Shown here one piece after another: positions 7,776 to 15,983 of a stretch of 39,957 nt of DNA. The DNA comes from Chloroflexaceae bacterium (lineage in GTDB: Bacteria > Chloroflexota > Chloroflexia > Chloroflexales > Chloroflexaceae), in assembly GCA_012031225.1 (NCBI GenBank), contig JAAUTZ010000026.1, forward strand, positions 1 through 39,957, in the 5' to 3' direction. The position numbers and the translations under genes are program-made. The notes under the pieces are model-generated. The model made no database searches and was not told the DNA's origin. It was given only the letters and a program-made list of their open reading frames with translations. Each line of letters opens with the position of its first letter. The stretch's first letter is position 1.

Positions 7776-8150
7776 ATGATGACTACAAACGACGGACGGT
7801 TTGTCATCTCTACGCGCATCTACCTGACGGCGGCCCAGCGTAGCCAGCTTGAGCTACTGCTGCGCCAGCAGCAACACGACCTGCCCGAACTGCTCAGCGA
7901 GCTAGTGGTGTCCCTGCTGGCGCAACAGCCCATCGCTGAACCGGAGCTGGACCCACCGCCCGCCCCTGCCGACCCTGCCGCACTCCAGCAGCAAATCGCC
8001 CAGCGGCGGGCAGAGATGCGCCGCTTGCAGGCGCGGGCGGTGCAGGGCGGTGGAGCCGCCCCCGCGTGGGTGCAGCAATATCTTGCAGAACTGGCGCAGG
8101 AGGTGCAGCAGCTTGAAGATGAGCTACGCCGTGCCGCGCCGAGTGAGTAG
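7776..8150 (+). CDS. small coiled-coil protein upstream of tlyA
   Basis: This 124-residue protein has no domain I recognise. Residues about 8-45 (RFVISTRIYLTAAQRSQLEL onward) alternate beta and helix, with a possible ribbon-helix-helix-like start. A Pro/Ala linker near 55-65 and a Gln/Glu/Ala-rich helix (about 66-124) likely to form a coiled coil follow. The ATG at 7776 was chosen because AGGA (7763-7766) lies 9 bases upstream; an ATG at 7779 is equally possible. Its stop is six bases from the tlyA start, so the two are almost certainly co-translated. Role unknown; a partner in ribosome-related work is only a guess from position. Confidence 0.65.
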   Translation: MMTTNDGRFVISTRIYLTAAQRSQLELLLRQQQHDLPELLSELVVSLLAQQPIAEPELDPPPAPADPAALQQQIAQRRAEMRRLQARAVQGGGAAPAWVQQYLAELAQEVQQLEDELRRAAPSE

Positions 8151-8156
8151 CCCACA

Positions 8157-8981
8157 ATGCCCAAGCAACGCCTCGACCAGCTATTGGTGGCCCGCGGGCT
8201 AGCCGAAACGCGCACCCGCGCCCAAGCCCTGATCCTCGCTGGGGCGGTGCGGGTGAATGCGGCGGTGCAGACCAAAGCGGGTACACCCGTAGACCTCGCC
8301 GCTACCGTCACCGTTGATGCCCCCTTGCCGTATGTCAGTCGCGGGGGCTACAAATTGGCCCACGCGCTGGATGCGTTCGGGCTAGACCCAACCGGCTTGG
8401 TCGCGGTAGATGTGGGAGCTTCGACGGGCGGCTTCACCGATGTGCTGGTGCAGCGTGGTGCGGCGTGGGTGTATGCGGTAGATGTTGCCTATGGTGTGCT
8501 GGATTGGCGCATGCGCCAGCATCCGCAGGTGGTTGTCGTCGAGCGCACCAACATCCGCTACCTCACCCAGCTCCCGCCCCTGCCCGATGCGCCGCCCGAT
8601 GCACCACCACCGCTCGCGCAGTGTGCCAGCATTGATGTGGCGTTCATTTCGCTGCAACTCGTGCTGCCTGCCGTGCAACGCCTGCTCATCCCGACAGCGT
8701 GGCTAGTTGCGCTGATTAAGCCGCAGTTCGAGGCGGGCGCGGAGCAGCTTGGCAGAGGCGGCGTGGTGCGTGATTCGGCGGTGCATCGGCAGGTCCTGAC
8801 AACCACCCTCAATGCAGCAGCGCGGCTCGGCTTGACCCCGCGTGGCGTGACACGCTCGCCGCTCACTGGCCCAGCGGGCAATGTCGAGTTTCTCGCGTGG
8901 CTGCAAGCTGCATCTGCTAGCGATGCTCGCCTACCGACATTGGATCTGCCGCAGGCGATAGCGGCGGCGATGGCGGGCTAG
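8157..8981 (+). CDS. tlyA: TlyA-family rRNA 2'-O-methyltransferase with S4 domain
   Basis: The 274-residue protein has an N-terminal S4 RNA-binding domain ([20 protein letters not shown], then GAVRVNA, about 4-60), the linker YVSRGGYKL, and an FtsJ-like SAM fold: [13 protein letters not shown] (about 84-96), VDVAYG and DVAFISL. The catalytic K-D-K-E set can be matched in part: K64 in GYKL, a D in the DVAF strand, K in LIKPQFE, E in GNVEF. TlyA enzymes methylate 2'-O of cytidines in 16S and/or 23S rRNA and are often annotated as hemolysin A. Length fits. No strong ribosome site is seen; coupling to the preceding small gene probably supplies translation. Confidence 0.92.
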   Translation: MPKQRLDQLLVARGLAETRTRAQALILAGAVRVNAAVQTKAGTPVDLAATVTVDAPLPYVSRGGYKLAHALDAFGLDPTGLVAVDVGASTGGFTDVLVQRGAAWVYAVDVAYGVLDWRMRQHPQVVVVERTNIRYLTQLPPLPDAPPDAPPPLAQCASIDVAFISLQLVLPAVQRLLIPTAWLVALIKPQFEAGAEQLGRGGVVRDSAVHRQVLTTTLNAAARLGLTPRGVTRSPLTGPAGNVEFLAWLQAASASDARLPTLDLPQAIAAAMAG

Positions 8982-9006
8982 CGGCTTTTTAGGTCTCAGG
9001 GGCTGG

Positions 9007-9639
9007 CTATTGCACCACCGCTAGCCACGGCAGCCCCTCTAAGGAGCGTTCCGCACCCCAGCCTCTGCCGGTAGCGTGTTCCAGCTCCCACCAGATGTAG
9101 CCATCGGCTTCGACAGGCCCCCCGATAATCGAGACCAGCGTACCCTCATCGAGGCGCACCACCACATCGGCTTCAAGGCTCGCTGTTTGGCGCAGGCGCA
9201 GGGACGCATCGCCCACATTCATCACGAGTACCTGTATACCCGGCTGCAAGCCGACAGGCACGGGTTGCAATACATCGGCATTGATCGGGGCATCGGCAGG
9301 CGGCACTGGCGGCTCAGGGTTCGGCTCTGCCAGCGGCGGTGCGGCAGGCGGTACCGTAGGCAGGCTCGCGGGAGCAGGCGGCAGGGCGGATTGGGCAACG
9401 GGTGCAGAGGGAGCCGTGTTGCTCCATTGCGGCGCAAGGTACAGCGCAACCGCAAGCACGATCAGCAAGCCGCCAGAGAGCAACCCTAACGGCTTACGGT
9501 GCCACCGTGCTTGGCTGCGGCGTAGCTCGTCGTAGCCCTTGCGGTAGTAGTAGTAGTGCTGATAGTAGAACAAATTCAGGTCGTTGTGGGCGGCATCGGC
9601 TACGCCCCGTTCATATAGCTCACGTTGATCGTTGTCCAT
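9007..9639 (-). CDS. single-pass membrane protein with C-terminal SH3-like domain
   Basis: The 210-residue protein has a short tyrosine-rich cytosolic head (FYYQHYYYYRKGYDELRR, about 24-41), one transmembrane helix (about 51-70, LGLLSGGLLIVLAVALYLAP), a long Pro/Ala linker (about 75-120) and an SH3b-like domain (about 130-205; LRLRQTASLEADVVVRLDEG, then GYIWWELE). Bacterial SH3 domains often bind cell-wall peptides, so an envelope role is plausible. The ATG at 9639 is preferred to the longer one at 9699 because a near-perfect promoter lies between them; GGGGAGG sits about 13 bases upstream. Convergent with tlyA with 25 bases between the stops. Confidence 0.75.
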   Translation of the reverse strand: MDNDQRELYERGVADAAHNDLNLFYYQHYYYYRKGYDELRRSQARWHRKPLGLLSGGLLIVLAVALYLAPQWSNTAPSAPVAQSALPPAPASLPTVPPAAPPLAEPNPEPPVPPADAPINADVLQPVPVGLQPGIQVLVMNVGDASLRLRQTASLEADVVVRLDEGTLVSIIGGPVEADGYIWWELEHATGRGWGAERSLEGLPWLAVVQ

Positions 9640-9666
9640 GATAGTTGAGTGCCTCCCCTTTCCCCT

Positions 9667-9695
9667 ATTATAGTAGGGATGCCCTCGTTTATCAA
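9667..9695 (-). promoter_or_regulatory. consensus sigma70 promoter of the SH3-domain gene
   Basis: Minus-strand TTGATA (9690-9695), exactly 17 bases, then TATAAT (9667-9672). It fixes the start of the SH3 gene at 9639. Confidence 0.75.
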
Positions 9696-9735
9696 GCATG
9701 TTTCAAAAAGTGCAAAATCGCCGCCAATCCCCGTA

Positions 9736-10677
9736 CTATTCTTGGGATGCATCAAATTGCTGGCCGATTGCACTGCGCTGCCCATTGAGCCAAACTGCAC
9801 CATTCATCGGGCGTTTGCCCGCCGGCTGCACCTGCCGCAATTCAAGGACATCCGTGCCAGTTGTCACAAGTGGCTGCCCCGCTTCGCTCCAGAGCGTACC
9901 AACCGGGTGAGTTGGGGGCAAGTCGGGGCGCACACCCACATCGAGCAGCTTGAGTTGCTGCCCCTTCCAGAAGCCAAACGTACCGGGCCACGGATCATAC
10001 GCCCGCACCATACGCTCAATCTGCACGGCAGGCACGCGCCAATCCACCTGCCCATCGTGCTTGCGGATCATCGCCGTGAGCGTAGCGCGGCTGGGGTCTT
10101 GCGACTGCGGGATCAGCCTGCCGTGTACATACGCCGGCAAGACATCGAGCAGGAGTTGGCTGCCAAGCTCAAACATAGCAGTGGTGAAGTTCCCCGCGCG
10201 GGCATCCGGCGGCAGCGGCACAGACTGTTGGGCAAGGATTGGCCCACTATCCATGCCACTTTCGAGGCGCATCACACTCACGCCAGTTTCGGTATCGCCC
10301 GCGAGGATGGCTCCCGTGACGGGCGCGGGCCCCCGATAGCGTGGGAGGAGCGAGGGGTGGATGTTGAGGTAGCCGAGTGGCGGTAGCGCAAGCACGTTCT
10401 TGCGGAGGATCTCGCCATAGGCGGCAACCACGCCGAGATCGGGCTGGAGCGCGGCGAGTTGGGCTACGGCGGCTGGATCACGCAGGCTCTGTGGCTGCAA
10501 CACGGGCAACCCTAGCCGCTCGGCGGCGAGCTTGACCGGCGGCGGCGTGAGCGTGTTGCGTCGTCCGGCGGGGCGATCCGGCTGAGTAACGACAGCAACA
10601 ATCTGATAGCCCGCCTGCACAAGGGCTTCGAGCGGAATAACGGCAATTGCTGGGCTACCAAGAAAGATGATCCGCAT
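9736..10677 (-). CDS. fmt: methionyl-tRNA formyltransferase
   Basis: The 313-residue protein begins MRIIFLGSPAIAVIPLEAL and carries the formyltransferase core: LNIHPSLLPRYRGPAPV with the catalytic Asn and His, then SGMDSGPIL with the Asp. A C-terminal OB-like domain that grips initiator tRNA follows (about 210-313; DGQVDWRVPA, RAYDPWPGTF). It transfers the formyl group of 10-formyl-THF to Met-tRNA(fMet). The ATG at 10677 is preferred over the longer ATG at 10809, which lies inside the upstream gene. GGAG lies nine bases upstream, and the gene follows the glycosyltransferase by 34 bases, probably in one transcript. The usual partner def (peptide deformylase) is not adjacent. Confidence 0.93.
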   Translation of the reverse strand: MRIIFLGSPAIAVIPLEALVQAGYQIVAVVTQPDRPAGRRNTLTPPPVKLAAERLGLPVLQPQSLRDPAAVAQLAALQPDLGVVAAYGEILRKNVLALPPLGYLNIHPSLLPRYRGPAPVTGAILAGDTETGVSVMRLESGMDSGPILAQQSVPLPPDARAGNFTTAMFELGSQLLLDVLPAYVHGRLIPQSQDPSRATLTAMIRKHDGQVDWRVPAVQIERMVRAYDPWPGTFGFWKGQQLKLLDVGVRPDLPPTHPVGTLWSEAGQPLVTTGTDVLELRQVQPAGKRPMNGAVWLNGQRSAIGQQFDASQE

Positions 10678-10711
10678 GGGCTGTGGCTCCGTTCTGCGGC
10701 GTGGGCTAGGG

Positions 10712-11587
10712 CTACTCTTGCACCTCATAGCGGTGTAGCAGGTCCCGGTCGGCATCCGTCCATACGCCGCGCCCCTGTGCAATGCGGAGCCGCTCGCCGA
10801 GCTTGGCATAAATCAGGTATTTGAGGAAGCCGACATGGGCCGCAAAGTGAAAGCCGGCCACCCCGCCGCGCAAGCCCTGCCAGACCAACAGGTGATACAC
10901 GAAGGTGCGGATGCCGCGCAACACTGCCTCCGCCACCGTAATCCGCTTGCGCTTCAGGGTGCGGTGCAGCAAAGCCGCCTCCAGATCGCTGTAGTGGTTG
11001 ATCGCTTCGTAGGCGGCGGAGAGGTTGGTTGTTGAGTAGTGATAGATCACCCCATCTAGCACGCCGCGTGGCTCCGGTACACTGACGACCTCGTGGACGG
11101 CGCGCTCCCAACGAGCCACGCGCCGATTGACGAGCCGCGCCATATCCCGCCGTCGGATTTGGCGGTGCAGGGCTGGCGTAATCCGGCGGCGGGCGGGATC
11201 GGGAAACCACCGCCCCGAATAGAGGTGCAGGCGTTGGATATGGTAGGCCGTGCAGGCATCCAGCGTACCCGCCGCCGCCCGCGCCAGAATCTCGTCGCGC
11301 AGCTCCGGCGATACCCGTTCATCAGCATCAATGAACAGCACCCAGTCGTGCCGCGCAAGATGTTGGGCGACATTGCGCTGGTGGGCAAAGTTGCTGAAGG
11401 GGTGCTGCACCACCCGCGCCCCGTGCTGCTGGGCCAGAGCTACCGTGTCATCGGTGCTGAATGAGTCAACCACGAGTAGCTCATCAGCCCAGTCCAGCGT
11501 GGCAAGGCAGGCGGCAATATGGTGCGCTTCGTTTTTGGTTAGCACCACCGCCGAAAGCGGGGTGGGTTGGGGTTTTTGCGTTTGCAT
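10712..11587 (-). CDS. GT2-family glycosyltransferase, WaaE/KdtX-like
   Basis: The 291-residue protein has the GT-A fold signature: LSAVVLTKNEAHHIAACL (about 10-27), then DELLVVDSFSTDDTV, and the metal-binding FIDADERVSPEL. The middle and C-terminus (HYSTTNLSAAYEAINHYSDL, VYHLLVWQG) match the WaaE-like branch, which adds sugar to surface glycans or lipids. A hydrophobic or amphipathic C-terminal stretch may associate with the membrane. The ATG at 11587 was chosen because the consensus promoter at 11598-11626 overlaps the longer start at 11626; the resulting leader is only about 4-5 bases. It is the first gene of an operon with fmt. Confidence 0.85.
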   Translation of the reverse strand: MQTQKPQPTPLSAVVLTKNEAHHIAACLATLDWADELLVVDSFSTDDTVALAQQHGARVVQHPFSNFAHQRNVAQHLARHDWVLFIDADERVSPELRDEILARAAAGTLDACTAYHIQRLHLYSGRWFPDPARRRITPALHRQIRRRDMARLVNRRVARWERAVHEVVSVPEPRGVLDGVIYHYSTTNLSAAYEAINHYSDLEAALLHRTLKRKRITVAEAVLRGIRTFVYHLLVWQGLRGGVAGFHFAAHVGFLKYLIYAKLGERLRIAQGRGVWTDADRDLLHRYEVQE

Positions 11588-11597
11588 AGCAGGGAGC

Positions 11598-11626
11598 ATT
11601 ATAAAGCGCGGGGTCCGGCGTGTCAA
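11598..11626 (-). promoter_or_regulatory. perfect consensus sigma70 promoter for GT2-fmt operon
   Basis: Minus strand TTGACA (11621-11626), exactly 17 bases, TATAAT (11598-11603). Both hexamers match consensus perfectly. The start would fall near 11591-11592, a few bases before the ATG at 11587. Confidence 0.85.
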
Positions 11627-11674
11627 TGCTGCCCTGCCCCAAGCACTAGGCTAAAGATAGTGCTAGAGTACGGA

Positions 11675-11703
11675 TTGCTTAGGAACCTATCTTTCGGTAT
11701 ACT
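11675..11703 (+). promoter_or_regulatory. promoter of the ABC exporter operon
   Basis: TTGCTT (11675-11680), a 17-base spacer, TATACT (11698-11703). It predicts a leader of about 113 bases to the ATG at 11823; I see no known riboswitch fold in it. Confidence 0.55.
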
Positions 11704-11822
11704 GCCTATAGTGCCTGAAATCATCCGCACGCCCATGTTGGCGTATGTGCCCCGTTGACATGCACCGATTTGCCGCAGTGTTGCGCCGCACACCACAACC
11801 TGCAAACATAAAGGAACAATTG

Positions 11823-12857
11823 ATGATTGAAGCAACCAACCTGTGTAAACAGTATGGCGATTTTCAAGCCGTCCGCAACGTATCGCTCACCGTCCAGCCG
11901 GGCGAAGTGCTCGCGCTATTGGGGCCGAACGGAGCTGGCAAAACCACAACGGTACGTATGCTCGGCGCAATTATTAGCCCGACCAGCGGCCATGCAATGG
12001 TGGCGGGCTATGATGTTGCCCGCGAGCCGCGTATGGTTCGCAGCCGGATTGGGCTGCTCACTGAGTATCCCGGCTTGTACGGACGTATGCACGCATTGGA
12101 GTATTTGCGCTTCTTTGGGAATCTACTTGGCATGGAAGCGCAGCAGAGCCACGCCCGCGCCGAGTACCTGCTGCGCCAATTTGGGCTGTGGGAAGCCCGC
12201 GACAAACGCCTCGATAGTTACTCAAAAGGCATGCGCCAGAAGATTGCGCTAGTGCGGGCTTTGATCCACGATCCACCCGTGCTGTTCCTCGATGAGCCAA
12301 CCACCGCGATGGACCCGCAGAGTGCCCGCACCGTTCGCAATGCGATTGGCGAGCTGCGGGCGGCGGAGCGTTCGATCTTGCTCACCACGCACAATCTAAC
12401 TGAAGCCGAAGAGCTAGCAGATCGCATTGCCATTCTGCGGGGCGGTGAGATTATCGCACGCGGCACCGAAGCCGAATTGACCCAGCAGCTACTGGGTAAG
12501 CCGCTCTGGGAAGTACGGGTTGCCCTCCCCGATCTGCCCCTTGCCACCCTGCTTGCCGATCTGGTGACCGTGGAGCAGGCCACCGCCACCAGTGTGCAAT
12601 ATCGCACGGCTGAACCGCACCGACTCAATCCGCAGATCATCGCCCGCCTTGCTGGGCAAGGTATCGCGCTGGTGGCGCTGGCCGAAGTGCCGCGCAATCT
12701 AGAGCAGGTCTATCTGCGGATTGTGGACGATCAGCAAACGCCCGACCTGCGCTACGAGGCGGCTCTAGCGGCAAGCACGGACGGCAGCAACGGCAGCAAC
12801 GGCAGCAACGATGTTCAGGCCGAGCCGGTCAGCGTGGTGCAGGAGGTGTCATCGTGA
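11823..12857 (+). CDS. ABC transporter ATP-binding protein
   Basis: The 344-residue protein contains Walker A GPNGAGKTTT (about 38-47), Q-loop region SRIGLLTEYPG, signature YSKGMRQKI (an SGGQ variant), Walker B VLFLDEPTTAMD and the switch histidine in LLTTHNLTEAEEL. This is the drug/polysaccharide exporter (DRA/Nod-type) branch that pairs with ABC-2 permeases. After about residue 230 there is an extra beta domain, and near the C-terminus a GSN-GSN-GSN linker encoded by three 9-base repeats. The ATG at 11823 has AAGGA at 11811-11815. Its stop overlaps the GTG start of the permease (GTGA), so the pair is translationally coupled. Confidence 0.93.
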   Translation: MIEATNLCKQYGDFQAVRNVSLTVQPGEVLALLGPNGAGKTTTVRMLGAIISPTSGHAMVAGYDVAREPRMVRSRIGLLTEYPGLYGRMHALEYLRFFGNLLGMEAQQSHARAEYLLRQFGLWEARDKRLDSYSKGMRQKIALVRALIHDPPVLFLDEPTTAMDPQSARTVRNAIGELRAAERSILLTTHNLTEAEELADRIAILRGGEIIARGTEAELTQQLLGKPLWEVRVALPDLPLATLLADLVTVEQATATSVQYRTAEPHRLNPQIIARLAGQGIALVALAEVPRNLEQVYLRIVDDQQTPDLRYEAALAASTDGSNGSNGSNDVQAEPVSVVQEVSS

Positions 12858-15223
12858 GCATTCAGCCCGCCCCAACCAAGCCCGCCGCACCTGCGGTGCC
12901 CGCCGAACTGCCGCCTGTGCCGCCAATCCCAAATGCGATCCCGCTCATCCTGCGGCGCGAGGTGCGCGAGATGGTCGGCGATTGGCGGATCGTTGCGCCC
13001 ATGCTGATCCTCTCGCTGCTCTTGCCATTTATTATGGCGTTTGCCGCGCTGTTCGTGATCCGCTTCATTGATGAGGATGGCTTTGCCCGGTTGCTGTTGC
13101 CCTTCGCCCTCGTGATTACCGGCTTCATTCCCGCCAGCTTCACGATCATCACCGCACTGGAATCATTTGTCGGCGAACGCGAACGCAATACGTTGGAGTC
13201 GTTGCTAGCGATGCCGCTCTCGGATCGGCACCTCTACATCAGCAAATTTATGGCGGCTCTCGTTCCGCCCCTGATCGCTAGCTTCACCTCGATGACGCTG
13301 TTTTGCCTCGCGCTCTGGCTCACCAACGCGCCCGCCTTTGCCGAGATCTTCCCGCTTGGGCGATTGCTGTTGCTCTACAGCCTGATCGTCGTGCTAGCCA
13401 TCACGTTGGTGGCTGGGGCAGTGGTAATCTCCAGCCACACCAGCACCATTCGGGCCGCCAATCTTATGTCCAGCTTTATCCTGCTGCCCGTGATTGCAGT
13501 GCTGAACTTCGTTGCGGTGTGGATCATTGATGGGGCGTGGGGACGCATCCAGATCACGGTGCTGCTGCTTGCTCTGGTAGGCAGCAGCTTGGTGTTGCTA
13601 GGGGTGCGCCTGTTCAGCCGCGAGGAGATCCTCGCCCGCGAAACGCGCCGTGCGCCCCGCCGTTCGCGGAGACCTGCTGCGGCCAGTGCAGGTACGGCGG
13701 CGGCGGAGGCATCCACCGCGCTAGCCACAGCCCCCGTGCAGCAGCAGCTCAGTGAGTACACCACCACGCTGACCATAATGCGCCGCGAGGTGCGCGATAC
13801 CGTCGCTGATTGGCGGGTGCTGTTGCCGATCCTGCTGCTGGCGGTGGCGTTGCCGCTGGGCGGCGTGTGGCTGTTCCCGCTGGTGCTGCAAGTCACCGAT
13901 GAGACGCTGATCTCAATTGGGCAGCTGGTGCCCTTCGGGGTGCTGATTATCGGCTTCGTGCCGGCCAGCTTCGCCCTGATTACCGCGCTTGAGTCGTTCG
14001 TGGGCGAGCGCGAACGCAACAGCCTTGAGCCGCTCCTTGCTAGCCCGATCTCGGATCAGAACCTGTACCTCAGCAAGCTGATGGCGGCATTGATCGTCCC
14101 GCTCTTTACCTGCGTGCTCGCTATGCTGCTCTTCACGAGCGGCATGGCACTGGCCCAGCCTAGTCTCTACAGCGTCGCTATGACTCCGCTGCGGGTGCTG
14201 TTGCTGTTCAGCATCATTGTGATTATCACCATGCTGATGGTGGCGGCGGCGGTGATTATCTCTAGCCACACGAGTAGCCTCCGCGCCGCCAATCTATTGG
14301 CGAGCTTTGTGCTGGTGCCGATTGCAATTGCCATCCAGATTCAAGCGGTCTTCCTGATTGCCAATCGCTGGGACATCGTGCTTGCCACCGCCGTCGCGTT
14401 GGCAGTCGTGATGGTTGCCCTCATCCGCACCGGCTTATCCATCTTCAATCGGGAAGAGATCCTGTCGCGGGCAAACGATCAGTTTAACCCGCAGCGCATC
14501 CGCGAGCTATTCGGACTATACTTCCGCGAGTACCAACCGGCCGGCGTGCCGAGCACCCGCTATCACGGCTTGGGCTTTGCGCCGCTCCGCTTCTACCGCC
14601 ACGAACTGCCCGCCCTGCTGCGCGAACTGCGCCCCGCCTTCGTGCTTGTGGCTCTAGCGGTGTTGACCGGGCTAGTCGTGGGCTGGTATGCCGCATCATT
14701 CCTCCCGCTCACCCGCTTGAAAGCAACCATCATCAGCCAGATCGGTACGCCTGTGACGGCTTCGCTCGCACTGGCCCTCGGCATTGCCCTGAACAATCTG
14801 CGCGTCTCCATCCTCTCCAACGTCTTTTCGCTGGCGAGTGTGGGGCTGTTTGCCTTCCTTGTACCGGCGGCGGTGTTTAGCCAGATTGCCTTTGTGGTGA
14901 CGGTGCTGATGCAGAATGGCGGGGTGTGGTTCTCTGGCGAACGGTATGACCCGTTCCTGTTCCTGATGGTCTACCTCTTGCCGCACGCGATCATCGAGCT
15001 ACCGACGTTTATGCTCAGTGCGGCACTCGGCATCCGCATGGGGGCATCGGTGCTATCGCCGCCGGGCACATTCTCAGTGGGGCACAACATGCTCTGGGCA
15101 AGTGCCAACTTTGCGAAGGTGTGGCTGCTGCTGCTGCTGCCATTGATTATCATAGCCGCGCTGATCGAGGGCTTAGTGACAACGCAGCTCGTGACAGCCG
15201 TGTATGGCAATATGGGCAGCTGA
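12854..15223 (+). CDS. ABC-2 permease: tandem duplicated unit fused to a SpoIIM-like domain
   Basis: The 789-residue membrane protein contains two homologous ABC-2 halves. Half one (about 30-270) has REVREMVGDWRIVAPM and ITALESFVGERERNTLESLL; half two (about 305-545) has REVRDTVADWRVLLPI and ITALESFVGERERNSLEPLL. A charged linker (about 270-300) joins them. From about 585 a third domain with further membrane helices matches the SpoIIM/DUF95 style (FYRHELPALLRELRPAF, later SILSNVFSLASVG, LLPHAIIELP). Two copies in one chain could replace the usual permease dimer. SpoIIM-like proteins are membrane proteins of spore engulfment in Firmicutes and of unknown role elsewhere. Start GTG at 12854 overlaps the stop of the ATPase gene. 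Substrate unknown; efflux or export is likely. Confidence 0.88.
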   Translation: MSIQPAPTKPAAPAVPAELPPVPPIPNAIPLILRREVREMVGDWRIVAPMLILSLLLPFIMAFAALFVIRFIDEDGFARLLLPFALVITGFIPASFTIITALESFVGERERNTLESLLAMPLSDRHLYISKFMAALVPPLIASFTSMTLFCLALWLTNAPAFAEIFPLGRLLLLYSLIVVLAITLVAGAVVISSHTSTIRAANLMSSFILLPVIAVLNFVAVWIIDGAWGRIQITVLLLALVGSSLVLLGVRLFSREEILARETRRAPRRSRRPAAASAGTAAAEASTALATAPVQQQLSEYTTTLTIMRREVRDTVADWRVLLPILLLAVALPLGGVWLFPLVLQVTDETLISIGQLVPFGVLIIGFVPASFALITALESFVGERERNSLEPLLASPISDQNLYLSKLMAALIVPLFTCVLAMLLFTSGMALAQPSLYSVAMTPLRVLLLFSIIVIITMLMVAAAVIISSHTSSLRAANLLASFVLVPIAIAIQIQAVFLIANRWDIVLATAVALAVVMVALIRTGLSIFNREEILSRANDQFNPQRIRELFGLYFREYQPAGVPSTRYHGLGFAPLRFYRHELPALLRELRPAFVLVALAVLTGLVVGWYAASFLPLTRLKATIISQIGTPVTASLALALGIALNNLRVSILSNVFSLASVGLFAFLVPAAVFSQIAFVVTVLMQNGGVWFSGERYDPFLFLMVYLLPHAIIELPTFMLSAALGIRMGASVLSPPGTFSVGHNMLWASANFAKVWLLLLLPLIIIAALIEGLVTTQLVTAVYGNMGS

Positions 15224-15254
15224 GGAGCAAAGCAAGCGAGCCAAGCGAAAACAC

Positions 15255-15283
15255 GGAGCGCGGGGCTTATTCCCCCGCGCTCC
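15255..15283. terminator. bidirectional hairpin between ABC permease and bioY
   Basis: GGAGCGCGGGG and CCCCGCGCTCC form a perfect 11-base-pair stem with a 7-base loop (CTTATTC). It lies between two convergent genes, 31 bases after the permease stop. There is no U-tract on either side, so its mode of termination is uncertain. Confidence 0.65.
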
Positions 15284-15310
15284 CGCCAATCAGCCCAAAC
15301 GGGAACGGGC

Positions 15311-15916
15311 TTACTCCTTGCCGATCAACTTCCAGCCGCCCGGCAGAGCCACGCCCGCCAGTGCCATCTTGATCGCATCGCCAATCAGGAACGGCAACAC
15401 GCCCAGCGTCAAGGCTTTGCCGAGACCTAGCCCTACTCCAAACGCGAGCCAGCCTGCACCTAGTACATAGATCACCAGATTGCCGAGCAGCATGGCTGCA
15501 ACGGTGGTGCGGAAGCGGCGATCCCAGCCGCGCTCGGCCAGCCAGCCGACGAGTGCCGCCGCGATGGGGAACGCCACAAGGTAGCCGCCAGTTGCCCCAA
15601 AGAGCTGCTCAATCCCACTTGCGCCACCCGTGAAGAAGGGCAAGCCGACAAAGCCCATCAGCAGATACAACAGCAACGCGGCCGCGCCAGAGCGGGTGCC
15701 AAGCAAGCCGCCCACCAGCAACACGCCCAGCGTTTGCCCCGTGATCGGGACGGGCGTGAATGGCAACGGGATCCGGATCTGGGCGGTGAGGGCCACAAAC
15801 AGTGCGCCCCCTACCACCAACAACGTGGTGCGGGCGGCGGGATTGGCGAGCAACCCCTGCTGTCCAACAGCCTTCCATGCGAGGGTCTCGCGCTCAGGAA
15901 CGAGTGAGAATGCCAT
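15311..15916 (-). CDS. bioY: biotin transporter BioY (ECF S-component)
   Basis: The 201-residue protein has six predicted membrane segments and the BioY signature: a conserved stretch PLPFTPVPITGQTLGVLLVG (about 50-69), then GFVGLPFFTGGASG and TGGYLVAFPIAA. BioY captures biotin; it can work with an ECF module (BioM/BioN or shared EcfAT), and neither is in this window. The ATG at 15916 is preceded by AAGGAGGT (15923-15930), a near-perfect ribosome site, so the much longer upstream ATG is rejected. A TGTTACAAT extended -10 lies upstream. It may be transcribed separately from nurA, whose stop is 67 bases away. Confidence 0.93.
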   Translation of the reverse strand: MAFSLVPERETLAWKAVGQQGLLANPAARTTLLVVGGALFVALTAQIRIPLPFTPVPITGQTLGVLLVGGLLGTRSGAAALLLYLLMGFVGLPFFTGGASGIEQLFGATGGYLVAFPIAAALVGWLAERGWDRRFRTTVAAMLLGNLVIYVLGAGWLAFGVGLGLGKALTLGVLPFLIGDAIKMALAGVALPGGWKLIGKE

Positions 15917-15952
15917 AGATTTACCTCCTTGAATTGTAAGCCGATTGGGTCT

Positions 15953-15961
15953 ATTGTAACA
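15953..15961 (-). promoter_or_regulatory. extended -10 promoter of bioY
   Basis: Minus-strand TGT-TACAAT. It would give a leader of roughly 30 bases that includes the AAGGAGGT ribosome site. I looked for a BirA-type operator and found no convincing palindrome. Confidence 0.45.
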
Positions 15962-15983
15962 GGTTTGCAGCGACTGGTTGCAG

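Noticed and set aside
8982-9006. CTTTTT after tlyA as an intrinsic terminator
   Set aside because: There is a T-run but no convincing GC-rich stem directly before it.
9699-10386. Long plus-strand open frame opposite fmt (245 residues)
   Set aside because: It is the antisense frame of fmt in high-GC DNA; no recognisable domain and no ribosome site.
11704-11822. Riboswitch in the ABC exporter leader
   Set aside because: No conserved aptamer core or stable multi-stem fold could be recognised by eye.
15931-15970. Possible BirA operator before bioY
   Set aside because: TTGTAAGCC is followed by no properly spaced inverted GGTTTACAA partner; the half-site spacing is wrong.
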